A DNA stretch of 56,352 nucleotides from Bacteroidota bacterium. Lineage in GTDB: Bacteria > Bacteroidota > Ignavibacteria > Kryptoniales > JAKASW01. The position numbers and the translations under genes are program-made. A model generated the notes under the pieces. The model had not been told where the DNA came from and made no database searches. It saw only the letters and a list, made by a program, of their open reading frames with translations. The stretch covers positions 1-56,352 of the forward strand of contig JAJYRM010000013.1 in the NCBI GenBank assembly GCA_021794075.1, read 5' to 3'. This document shows positions 16,798 to 24,850 of this stretch, piece by piece; within the stretch, counting starts at the first letter, position 1, and each line of letters begins with the position of its first letter.

Positions 16798-17896
16798 ACC
16801 CGCGCAAGTCGCGCTTGTAATTGTGATTCTTACCTCCGCCTCGGCATCGGGACAGTCGATGTTTCTGGGCGGAGGTTACGTTTTGGGGAACAGGGCCGCG
16901 GGAATGTCGGCGTATGTGGCCGACCCTGATTTCGCGCACGCTGTCATCCTGAACCCGGCGAAGCTCAGTTTCGCCGAAACTGTCTACGCAGCGAGCGACT
17001 ATGAATATTTTTCCCGCGATGTCGGACTTCTTTTCTTACCATCCACCCCTTCAGACTATTTATCAAGCGGCGAGTTGAGTGCATGGGACGCGTCATTTGC
17101 GATGCCGGTCGGTCCGGTGGGAGCAGGCGCTTCCTTCAGTGCGTTCGATCTGGCCGGTTGGAGGACTACGTTGTCCGCCGTTGGTGCGGCAGTGCGCATG
17201 CCATTCGGCTTTTCACTAGGCGTGACGGGCAAATATATAACTCTCAGACGGCCCGAGGTGATACCGGGCGGTATGGGAAAATCGAGCTTTGAGAAATTCA
17301 CGTTCGATCTCGGCGCGATGAACCGCGCCGTATTGGCGAACACCACCTTTTTCCAGGCGATATTGTCTTCAGGGGTAGTCTTTTCCAATATCCTGCCCGG
17401 GGTTACCTGGACTCAAGACGGAGCGTCGAGCGGAAATTTGCTAAACACTCCGGCGAATTTGCCCCAGACTTTGCAGTGTGGCATCGCGTATACGTTTGCC
17501 TCGAACTATCGCTTGTCCGACTTCGAGCTTTTCAGGGTGACTGGGGCGATAGATTATTCGCATCTCTTCAGTAAATCTTCCCCAATTGATGAGTTCACTT
17601 TTCAGCGCGATCAATACAGGATAGGTGTCGAGACCGTTGCGCTCGGCATACTCGCCGTTCGTATAGGGTATACGCTCAAGACTCCGGTCGTAATGGGAGA
17701 AGACCTTTACAACAACCTGACCATTTCTCGAATGGGCTCAGGTGTCTCATATGGATTCTCTCTAAGATTCCCGGTGAAACTTGTGTTACCGGCATTGCCG
17801 GTAACGTCAATGGAGTTATCCTACGCTAAGAATCCGGAGTGGAATTCAGGAGCGTACCATGATTTGTTCGGTGTAGTGATGGAAATGTTGTTCTGA
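16739..17896 (+). CDS. PorV/OmpP1-like outer-membrane barrel protein
   Basis: About 385 residues. A hydrophobic signal segment (ALVIVILTSASASGQ) is followed by a GNRAAGMSAYVADPDFAHAV...LNPAKLSF motif. That corresponds to the glycine-rich 'abundant NPA' start of PorV/PorQ and FadL-like barrels. The rest is alternating hydrophobic strands ending in VVMEMLF with a terminal Phe, typical for an outer-membrane barrel. It overlaps the end of the peptidase-propeller-barrel gene by about 59 nt if ATG 16739 is used; TTG 16781 would give a shorter, cleaner signal peptide. The pair probably acts together, but the exact function is not known. Confidence 0.65.
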   Translation: MTSRDSIIRRSISRLEATSKPAQVALVIVILTSASASGQSMFLGGGYVLGNRAAGMSAYVADPDFAHAVILNPAKLSFAETVYAASDYEYFSRDVGLLFLPSTPSDYLSSGELSAWDASFAMPVGPVGAGASFSAFDLAGWRTTLSAVGAAVRMPFGFSLGVTGKYITLRRPEVIPGGMGKSSFEKFTFDLGAMNRAVLANTTFFQAILSSGVVFSNILPGVTWTQDGASSGNLLNTPANLPQTLQCGIAYTFASNYRLSDFELFRVTGAIDYSHLFSKSSPIDEFTFQRDQYRIGVETVALGILAVRIGYTLKTPVVMGEDLYNNLTISRMGSGVSYGFSLRFPVKLVLPALPVTSMELSYAKNPEWNSGAYHDLFGVVMEMLF

Positions 17897-17924
17897 TCCG
17901 GCGCAATCTCGATCCACATTCGGA

Positions 17925-17953
17925 TTGGAAAGAACCGCGGTCTCTGATAAATT
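17925..17953 (+). promoter_or_regulatory. Promoter candidate for hisD
   Basis: TTGGAA (17925-17930), a 17-nt spacer, then TAAATT (17948-17953). The -10 element ends only six bases before the hisD ATG and there is no Shine-Dalgarno, so a leaderless or nearly leaderless transcript is predicted. Confidence 0.45.
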
Positions 17954-17959
17954 ATTAAC

Positions 17960-19276
17960 ATGAAGAAAGAAGAGAGTTTTCCCATTCTCAAGGCGGGAAG
18001 CGCGGATGCGGCTGACCGTCTTAAGAAGATCATGAGCAGAAATCTAACGCTCGACAAGGAATTGATGGACAAGGTGTCCGCCATCGTGCAGACGGTTCGT
18101 GCCGAAGGTGATGCGGCCTTAAAGCGGTATACACGGGAGTTTGACGGCGTTGAATTGCCGCGCATAAGAATATCCGCCGAGGAAATAGACAAAGCGAAGG
18201 AAGGAACGAGCGAGCATATTCTCGAAATCATCTCGGAAGCCGCGACGAATGTCAGAAAGTTCCATGAAAGGCAGCGCGCCAATTCGTGGATGATTCACAA
18301 TGAAGATGGAACAGTGCTCGGCCAGCGAATCATCCCTCTCGAGCGTGTGGGCCTCTATGTGCCGGGAGGTACTGCCGCGTATCCCTCCACTGTCATCATG
18401 AACGCCGTTCCGGCGCAGGTTGCAGGCGTCGAGGAGATACACGTGCTGACTCCGCCGAACCGTGACGGGGAAGTGAATCGGATTGTCCTCGCCACATGCG
18501 GCGTGCTTGGTATAAAGAATGTGTATGCCGTCGGCGGCGCGCAGGGGATCGCTGCGGCAGCCTACGGCACGGAGTCCGTCAGCAAAGTGGATAAGATAGT
18601 GGGACCGGGGAACATATATGTCGCCGCCGCGAAGAAGATAGTGTTTGGCGATGTGGACATCGATATGATTGCAGGACCGAGCGAGGTGGTCGTCCTGGCA
18701 GATTCCACCGCCGACGCAGGGCACGTTGCGGCCGATCTGCTTGCTCAGGCGGAGCATGACGGTAATGCGGCGGCAGTGCTGGTTACCACTGACCGGGGAC
18801 TGGCAAAGAAAGTTCAGCGGAAGATGACGGAGTTTCTCGGCGGCCTATCGCGTAAAAAGATTGCCGCGGATTCAGTACGGCGAAACGGAGCCGCGTTCGT
18901 CGTTGAGGACATGATCGAAGCGGTTGCTCTCGTGAACGACATCGCCCCGGAGCATCTGGAGATAGAAGCTGAATCGGCCTGGGAACTCCTCGGACGCATA
19001 AATAATGCAGGCGCGGTCTTCATCGGCGATTATTCGCCCGAGCCTGTCGGCGATTACTTTGCCGGACCAAGCCACGTGCTCCCAACGGGCGGAACCGCGC
19101 GCTTCTCGTCGGTATTAAGCGTGGACACCTTTGTGAAGAGATCAAGTGTAATCCATTATTCCAGAGAGGCATTTGAGCGCGATGCCCGCAAGATTCAGGT
19201 ATTTGCCGAAAACGAGGGCCTTACAGCGCATGCCTTGTCAATCAGCGTAAGAGAAAAACGTGGACGTAAGAAATAA
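17960..19276 (+). CDS. hisD: Histidinol dehydrogenase
   Basis: 438-residue, zinc-dependent enzyme of the last two histidine-biosynthesis steps (histidinol to histidine with two NAD+). Diagnostic stretches include [29 protein letters not shown], the metal-binding AQAEHDGNA, the catalytic Glu-His pair in APEHLEIE, and [14 protein letters not shown]. Length is normal. The start lacks a Shine-Dalgarno and lies right behind a promoter candidate. It overlaps hisC by 17 nt. The remaining his genes are not in the window. Confidence 0.97.
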   Translation: MKKEESFPILKAGSADAADRLKKIMSRNLTLDKELMDKVSAIVQTVRAEGDAALKRYTREFDGVELPRIRISAEEIDKAKEGTSEHILEIISEAATNVRKFHERQRANSWMIHNEDGTVLGQRIIPLERVGLYVPGGTAAYPSTVIMNAVPAQVAGVEEIHVLTPPNRDGEVNRIVLATCGVLGIKNVYAVGGAQGIAAAAYGTESVSKVDKIVGPGNIYVAAAKKIVFGDVDIDMIAGPSEVVVLADSTADAGHVAADLLAQAEHDGNAAAVLVTTDRGLAKKVQRKMTEFLGGLSRKKIAADSVRRNGAAFVVEDMIEAVALVNDIAPEHLEIEAESAWELLGRINNAGAVFIGDYSPEPVGDYFAGPSHVLPTGGTARFSSVLSVDTFVKRSSVIHYSREAFERDARKIQVFAENEGLTAHALSISVREKRGRKK

Positions 19277-20336
19277 CTTCAGGAAATCAGTCTTAGATAT
19301 TTCAGCCTATAACGTTTCAGGCCATCCGGCGAAAATAAAACTCAACCAGAATGAAAGCCCATTCGACATTCCTGATAAACTCAAGAGAGAGATTATAGAG
19401 GAATTTGTTCGCATACATTGGAACAGGTATCCGGATGTCTTTTCAAGAACACTTCCCGAACGGTTTGCGACAATGTATGGCTTACCGGTTGCTTCGTTCA
19501 TCGCGTCGAATGGATCCAACGAGTTGATTTACACCATCGAGATGGCGCTTGTGGAACATGGGACAGAGGTGCTTATACCACAGCCTACGTTCTATCTCTT
19601 CGAGAAGGTGGCACTCATACTCGGCGGAAGAGTGCGCAAGGTTTTCGCGGAGCCCTCGCTTGAATTCAACGAGGAAGAAATCATGCGTGTCGCGAGCTCA
19701 ATGCCGTCAGGGCTCATTATCCTGGGCTCGCCGAACAATCCGACGGGGAAGTCAGTCTCGGACGGATTCATCGAAGAGCTTTTAAAGTCGACCCCGGCGA
19801 TGGTACTTGTCGATGAAGCCTACATCGAATTCTCTCCGAAGGAAAGCGTGATCGGCCTTACAAAGACTTTCAAGAACCTTATTGTCTTGAGGACTTTCTC
19901 AAAGGCATACAGTCTTGCAGGGCTGCGTGTCGGATATCTGATCGCGCATCCCGATACCGCGAGTCAGGTACTCAAGGTTAAGATTCCCTTTACTGTGAAT
20001 CCTTTATCGGAGTTCACTGCGATGAAGCTGCTCGAAGACCGGCGTCTGTTCACCGAGCGTGTCGAGTTTCTTAAACGCCAGAAGGTCATCATGGCCGAGT
20101 CTCTCCGGAAAATTTCTAGAGTTAAAGTCGTTGATTCGGACGCGAACTTCTTCTTATTTTCCGCGCCGATGCAGGCTACGAAGCTTTTCGAGCAGCTTCT
20201 TGAGAAGAAGAGTGTTCTCATTAGAGATGTGACTTCGTATCCTATGCTCGATAATTATCTGCGGGTCAACGTCGGATCTGAAGAAGAGTGCCGTTACTTT
20301 GTCGAGTCGGTTAAATCATGTTTGGAAAATCAGTAG
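19260..20336 (+). CDS. hisC: Histidinol-phosphate aminotransferase
   Basis: 358-residue class I/II fold aminotransferase that converts imidazole-acetol phosphate and glutamate to histidinol phosphate. It shows the substrate-loop LNQNESPFDIP, SPNNPTG, DEAYIEF, and the pyridoxal-phosphate lysine in RTFSKAYSLAGLRVGY (Lys215). The GTG start lies inside hisD, a coupled overlap. Such enzymes may also transaminate aromatic amino acids. An 11-bp stem-loop spans its stop codon. Confidence 0.95.
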   Translation: MDVRNNFRKSVLDISAYNVSGHPAKIKLNQNESPFDIPDKLKREIIEEFVRIHWNRYPDVFSRTLPERFATMYGLPVASFIASNGSNELIYTIEMALVEHGTEVLIPQPTFYLFEKVALILGGRVRKVFAEPSLEFNEEEIMRVASSMPSGLIILGSPNNPTGKSVSDGFIEELLKSTPAMVLVDEAYIEFSPKESVIGLTKTFKNLIVLRTFSKAYSLAGLRVGYLIAHPDTASQVLKVKIPFTVNPLSEFTAMKLLEDRRLFTERVEFLKRQKVIMAESLRKISRVKVVDSDANFFLFSAPMQATKLFEQLLEKKSVLIRDVTSYPMLDNYLRVNVGSEEECRYFVESVKSCLENQ

Positions 20337-20354
20337 TCTAAAGTTTTCCAAACA
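20320..20354. repeat. 11-bp perfect stem-loop across the hisC stop codon
   Basis: TGTTTGGAAAA (20320-20330) is the exact reverse complement of TTTTCCAAACA (20344-20354), with a 13-nt loop that contains the hisC TAG (20334-20336). No U run follows, so it is either a degenerate terminator, an mRNA 3' stabiliser, or a fold that affects termination. Confidence 0.65.
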
Positions 20355-20495
20355 GTGGCGCGGGTTCACCGTTGGTTCTCTTGTCGAGTGCTTGCTTCTC
20401 GGCATCTGAATCCGAACTTGGAATGTGGTTCGTAAAGTGTAGCTTTACTTCTTCCTGCGATGGCACATCTTATCTACGCGATGTGACAGGGGCTA

Positions 20496-20524
20496 TTGTG
20501 CGTAACTGGAGGGTAGTTTATATT
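20496..20524 (+). promoter_or_regulatory. Weak promoter candidate for the NtrC-type regulator
   Basis: TTGTGC (20496-20501), 17 nt, TATATT (20519-20524). The -10 element is good and the -35 only partial. It ends nine bases before the ATG, again implying a very short leader. Confidence 0.35.
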
Positions 20525-20533
20525 TAGGTCAAG

Positions 20534-21895
20534 ATGGCTGTACCTCTGATTTATTTTCTTGACGATGATGAAAACATCATCAAACTCGTTAAGTACGGAT
20601 TGCGGAACGAGCAATTGAACGTTAAGTACTTTTCCCGTCCGACAACCCTGATCGAAGCGATCAAGGCCGAGTATCCCGATGTCGTCGTAAGCGATGTCAT
20701 GATGCCGGATATGGATGGGATTGAACTCATCGACAAAATGAGGGGCTTGTCCAGAGCGATGCCTGTTATATTGGTGACGGCGCGTGCGGCAGTGGATACG
20801 GCGGTAAGGGCAATGAAGGCGGGCGCTTTTGAGTATCTCACCAAGCCGATAAACTTTGACGAGCTGAAGCTCGCGGTTGGACGCGCAGTTGAAGTTGGAA
20901 GGCTTCGCTCCGAGGTTGATGAGATCAAATCTGGGTTTAAGTCGCGTTATTCGTTCGACAATCTGATCGGAGAGAGTGAGCCGATTAATGCTATGCGCGA
21001 ATTGATAAAACGTCTTTCGACAGTTTCGGAGGCGGTGATCCTGCTGCGAGGAGAAAGCGGCGTGGGAAAGAATCTCGTTGCGCGTGTTATTCACTATACG
21101 AGCCCGATATCTGACAAGCGTTATCTTGAAATTAATTGTGCCTCTCTCCCATCCAATCTCCTGGAAGCTGAACTCTTCGGTTACGAGAAGGGTGCTTTTA
21201 CCGACGCGAAGAATTCTAAGAAGGGATTGCTAGAAGTCGCGAGCGGAGGTACTGTTCTCCTTGATGAAATAACGAGCATGGACCTTCCTCTGCAGGCGAA
21301 ATTCCTCTCATTTATTGAGAACCGACGGATCCGCAGGGTAGGAGGGCTTGAAGAAATTCCCGTCGACCTTAGGGTCATCTCGGCGACAAATTCCGATCTC
21401 GAATCCGATGTGGCGTCAGGAAAATTTAGAAGCGATTTGTTTTACAGGATCAACGTCGTCTCTATCGTCGTTCCGCCCCTCAGGGAACGAGGGAAAGACG
21501 TCATACTCATCGGAAGGAAATTCATCGAGGACTTCAACACGAAGTTCAAGAAGCACGTGAAAGGATTCACAAACTCGGCGGAGCGCAAGCTGTCGTCGCA
21601 CGGCTGGCCTGGAAACGTGCGTGAACTTCGCAACGTCGTGGAACGCGCAATGATATTCGCGGAGAACGAATATATTGACGGCGACGAGATTGCACTTACC
21701 AACATCGCTCAAATCCCGATATCCGACGACGGACTGCATCTTGCCAAGGGACTCTCGCTTGACCAGGTCGAGGGAGAATATTTGAAGAAAGTGCTTGAGT
21801 GGAACAATTTCAACCTTGAGGAAACAGCCAGGCAGCTCGGTGTGACCAGAAAAACTCTCTGGGAGAAGCGGAAGAAGTACGGACTCCTAAATTAA
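20534..21895 (+). CDS. NtrC-family sigma-54-dependent response regulator
   Basis: 453 residues in three parts. Residues 1-120 are a receiver domain with acidic pocket D10-D12 and phosphoacceptor Asp54. Residues 145-380 are an AAA+ activator domain with Walker A GESGVGK (173-179), Walker B LLDE (242-245) and the sigma-54-contacting loop GAFTDA (220-225) in place of the common GAFTGA. The last 30 residues are a Fis-type helix-turn-helix. It should remodel sigma-54 holoenzyme at -24/-12 promoters when phosphorylated. No cognate kinase is nearby and the targets are unknown. Its last 9 nt overlap the convergent glycosyltransferase gene. Confidence 0.93.
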   Translation: MAVPLIYFLDDDENIIKLVKYGLRNEQLNVKYFSRPTTLIEAIKAEYPDVVVSDVMMPDMDGIELIDKMRGLSRAMPVILVTARAAVDTAVRAMKAGAFEYLTKPINFDELKLAVGRAVEVGRLRSEVDEIKSGFKSRYSFDNLIGESEPINAMRELIKRLSTVSEAVILLRGESGVGKNLVARVIHYTSPISDKRYLEINCASLPSNLLEAELFGYEKGAFTDAKNSKKGLLEVASGGTVLLDEITSMDLPLQAKFLSFIENRRIRRVGGLEEIPVDLRVISATNSDLESDVASGKFRSDLFYRINVVSIVVPPLRERGKDVILIGRKFIEDFNTKFKKHVKGFTNSAERKLSSHGWPGNVRELRNVVERAMIFAENEYIDGDEIALTNIAQIPISDDGLHLAKGLSLDQVEGEYLKKVLEWNNFNLEETARQLGVTRKTLWEKRKKYGLLN

Positions 21896-23008
21896 CCGTT
21901 CCACGGAGTCAAGGAATTTGCCTTTTTCAACCTGCCAGTTTAGTTCAAGAGCGGCCTTTTCACATCGCTCCCGCAGTTTCGCGTATAAATCGGGATCGCC
22001 TGTGAATTCCATAACAACCTCCGCGGTACGCTTCAGATCAGATGGATCTACTGCTGCACCGATCCCGTAGCTGTTTACTATCTTCTCCATCTCGGGAAAT
22101 GTGGGGACAATTACAGGCAACCTTGCCGAAATGAACTGGAAGAACTTATTGGGCAAGGCGAGGTAATGGCATAGCCCTGAGTTTTCCATCAGATAAATCC
22201 CAATGTGCGCCTTGGACAATTCTTCCACAACACTTCCGCTTTCAACTCTTCCAGTAAAATGTACTCTGTCAACCACCTTCAATGAGGAGGCGAGTTGTTC
22301 TAGTTCACTTCGAAGGCTGCCGTCGCCGATGATCTTCAGGTGATATTTTTCAGGAAGACGAGCGATTAGCCGGATAAGGTTGTGTAATCCGCGTCCCGGC
22401 TGGAGTCCCCCTGAAAAAGCGAGAATGATTCTATCTAATGTACTCGGCGCCGAAGGGGCATCGCTACGTTCGGGAACGTTGCGTACGACGGTGAATGGAA
22501 GCGCCCATCTTCGACTGAGTATATCCGCGATTGAATCGTTCACCGTAAATGCTGAATCGACGTACCGGATCGAGCTCTTTTCCACGAGATTCCAGAAAAG
22601 AAAGCTGCTTCTCTTTCGTTTGAGGCTCGGAAGTTCGTCATACAATTCCTTGGAGTCGTATATCAGCTTGACCGGCATGGCCTTGCGTTTATAGCGGATT
22701 TTGTTCAAGATTGCCGGTGGAAGTGAAAAGAGGTCGCCAGCAATAACCACACTTGCGGAAGTCTTCAAAGCCTGAGGAATAACCCCCTGGTAGAACTCTT
22801 TGAAGAATGCCTTGCCTGATTTCACATTTATTGGGACACGTACGATTCCAGGCATGCCATAGCTTTTGCCATCACTGCAGACACCGACCACCATCGCCTT
22901 GTGTCCGGCTTCGGTCAGTGTCCCAAGGAATTTCGTGCTCCTGGTGTCGTACCTTGGATCCGAGCTGACGATTATAAGTACGTCAAGTTCGAAATGTCCG
23001 GTCGACAT
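21887..23008 (-). CDS. Glycosyltransferase family 4 (GT-B) protein
   Basis: 373-residue GT-B enzyme. The N-terminal acceptor domain has SSDPRYDTRSTKFL; the C-terminal donor domain starts with AFSGGLQPGRGLHNLI and shows HLKIIGDGSLRSELE and VHFTGRVESGSVVEELSKA. The usual late E-x7-E is weak here (ALPNKFFQFISARLPVI), as in several GT4 relatives. It probably adds a sugar to a surface glycan or lipid. It is the last gene of the ten-gene minus-strand run, starting 1 nt after the PorV-like gene. Donor and acceptor are unknown. Confidence 0.82.
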   Translation of the reverse strand: MSTGHFELDVLIIVSSDPRYDTRSTKFLGTLTEAGHKAMVVGVCSDGKSYGMPGIVRVPINVKSGKAFFKEFYQGVIPQALKTSASVVIAGDLFSLPPAILNKIRYKRKAMPVKLIYDSKELYDELPSLKRKRSSFLFWNLVEKSSIRYVDSAFTVNDSIADILSRRWALPFTVVRNVPERSDAPSAPSTLDRIILAFSGGLQPGRGLHNLIRLIARLPEKYHLKIIGDGSLRSELEQLASSLKVVDRVHFTGRVESGSVVEELSKAHIGIYLMENSGLCHYLALPNKFFQFISARLPVIVPTFPEMEKIVNSYGIGAAVDPSDLKRTAEVVMEFTGDPDLYAKLRERCEKAALELNWQVEKGKFLDSVERLI

Positions 23009-23009
23009 C

Positions 23010-23915
23010 TTAGAGGAGGAAGGAAAGTGTGAAAGTCTGGCTGTTTCCGAAGTCGAGTTTCATCGGAATGTACGAATAATCGAGTCTCAGGAAGCCGTAA
23101 TGGATGCCCGCTCCATACGAGAAGCCGGTTAGGTCGTTTCCCGTGCCGTAACCCGCGCGAAGCTGTAGCAGGTTCTGGAAATTCAAATTAGCCCCGATAC
23201 TTGGCGTGATCCCACCGGACTTGAACGTCACCACTCCTAGAAAACCGGTCAGTGAGAAATTGTTATCCATATGGGTAGTATAGCTTCCGCCGGCGCGCAG
23301 GTAAACCGGAAGGTCTATCTTCTGCGATATCATTGCAGACGATGAACCGAGATTGCCCGCGGAGATGCCAACTTCGGTATTCTGAAGCGGGGAGAATTGA
23401 ACCCCGGCATTGAAGGCAAAACCAGTCGACTCATACACAAAGAGCTTTTCATACAGGAACATGCCGGACACTCCGACATCGACGTTTCCGAAACGCCTCG
23501 CCATGCCAGCGGCAAACGCGAAGTCTTTGGCGGAGAATGTCGCCTGCGCGGCACCGGGCACTGTCCTCACTTCTATGTCCGGGACACTTGAGAGGAGGAG
23601 GCTTGTCCCAAACGACATGGTGCCCGCCTGAAATCTAGTGCCGAACATGTCTATCGTTGTACCGGCTATGTAGGTTCGATGCGTAAGCATCACGTCAAGT
23701 CCGATTCCGCCCGGGTTCTCGCTTCTGGCCAGTCCCGCCGGGTTTAGATATACCGCGACAGGTTCGTTGGAGACAGCGTCTCCCGAGGCCGAAAGAGCGA
23801 GGTCGCGGGCGGAGTAACCGAGCCTTAGTATCTGGAACCCGGCACTCCCCGCCTGGGAGTATGCCTGCGAAGTTATAAGCAAAGTGGCGGCAAAAGCCAG
23901 AGCTAAAGATTTCAT
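23010..23915 (-). CDS. PorV/PorQ-family outer-membrane protein
   Basis: 301 residues with a clear signal peptide (1-21, ending AYSQ). The PorV/PorQ opening motif follows: GFQILRLGYSARDLALSASGDAVS, then VYLNPAGLARSE. The remainder is a beta-barrel pattern. In Bacteroidota, PorV shuttles and PorQ-like proteins work with the type IX secretion system; this resemblance is at family level. It sits next to a second barrel of similar type and an Asp-box/FlgD-like secreted protein, suggesting a cargo-partner relationship. Confidence 0.8.
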   Translation of the reverse strand: MKSLALAFAATLLITSQAYSQAGSAGFQILRLGYSARDLALSASGDAVSNEPVAVYLNPAGLARSENPGGIGLDVMLTHRTYIAGTTIDMFGTRFQAGTMSFGTSLLLSSVPDIEVRTVPGAAQATFSAKDFAFAAGMARRFGNVDVGVSGMFLYEKLFVYESTGFAFNAGVQFSPLQNTEVGISAGNLGSSSAMISQKIDLPVYLRAGGSYTTHMDNNFSLTGFLGVVTFKSGGITPSIGANLNFQNLLQLRAGYGTGNDLTGFSYGAGIHYGFLRLDYSYIPMKLDFGNSQTFTLSFLL

Positions 23916-23920
23916 GTCAC

Positions 23921-24850
23921 TTAAAATCCAAACATTAGTGAAATTGTCTGTATCCCGTAGGGAGTATATGGTTCAAACACATAAGCGTAATTTATCTCCG
24001 GCGCAAAATCAAGGAGCTCAATCTTTGCCCCGAACCCGAACGATGGCGTGACCACGGTGCCGAGGTTGAGTTGGTTTGATGTGTACAATCCAGCTCTAAG
24101 TGCCAGAAGAGGAATCGGAGAGACCTCCAGACCGGCCCTTATGCCGCTGAGGGCACCTGGAGCGATGTCGTATTCCGCAGTAACGCATGAATGGAATATC
24201 GGCAAATCGTAGGAAGCGCCGAGCTTCACGATGTGTGGAAATGGAGAGGTGAAGCTGGAGCCGTCAGTCCCATAAAGGTTAGACGAATCCCAATGATATT
24301 TCACTCCGAGGTCGGTCACGACGGCGCCAAGCGACAGGTCGTTTGTCACTCTGTAGAGTGCACCGATGTCAAAGCCGAGCGCGGTTGAAGTCAGACCGGA
24401 ATAAAGATTGTTGTAATACATCTTGAGATTCACGCCTACGGAGAATCCGCTGAAGAACTCATTCGAGAAACTAAAATACGCAAGATACTCGCTTGTTGAG
24501 AAATTTCCGGTTGGAGCTCCGTCGGCGTCTCTACCGTCAATGTTCGTAACGTTGGCGTTGATGAGCCCCAATGACATTCCGGCTCCGGGTCTCAATCCTT
24601 GCGTGTAAGTTATGACGTTCAGCTGTCTTCCAAGTGACATAAGTGCCACGGATCCGGATATGCTTCCTCCCATTTGAAAGGAGGCGAGGGCGGGGTTATA
24701 GTAAGTGTAAACGTTTCCTTCAGGCATTGCCGAGATAGAATTTCCGAGCGCCATCCCTTTGGCGTTCAAGCCAATTCTCGAGAAACTTCCAGGATAGCTT
24801 TGCGCGAAGGCTACAGAACAAAAGAGCAGGCTCATGATTATCGTTTTCAT
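23921..24850 (-). CDS. PorV/PorQ-like outer-membrane barrel protein
   Basis: 309 residues. MKTIIMSLLFCSVAFAQ is a good signal peptide. Then comes SRIGLNAKGMALGNSISAMPEG and YTYYNPALASF, the same NPA-type opening as the neighbouring PorV-like gene, followed by barrel strands ending in ISLMFGF with terminal Phe. The ATG at 24850 overlaps the TGA of the upstream gene (ATGA), so it is preferred to an in-frame start at 24874. It is likely a paralogue of the gene at 23010-23915; the two may partner in the outer membrane. Confidence 0.72.
   Translation of the reverse strand: MKTIIMSLLFCSVAFAQSYPGSFSRIGLNAKGMALGNSISAMPEGNVYTYYNPALASFQMGGSISGSVALMSLGRQLNVITYTQGLRPGAGMSLGLINANVTNIDGRDADGAPTGNFSTSEYLAYFSFSNEFFSGFSVGVNLKMYYNNLYSGLTSTALGFDIGALYRVTNDLSLGAVVTDLGVKYHWDSSNLYGTDGSSFTSPFPHIVKLGASYDLPIFHSCVTAEYDIAPGALSGIRAGLEVSPIPLLALRAGLYTSNQLNLGTVVTPSFGFGAKIELLDFAPEINYAYVFEPYTPYGIQTISLMFGF

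Noticed and set aside
20474-21094. 206-codon antisense frame under the response regulator
   Set aside because: Shadow of the receiver and AAA+ coding sequence; no motif or ribosome-binding site.
21191-21208. GAFTDA taken as proof of an inactive sigma-54 activator
   Set aside because: GAFTDA is known as a natural variant in this family and all ATPase motifs are intact.
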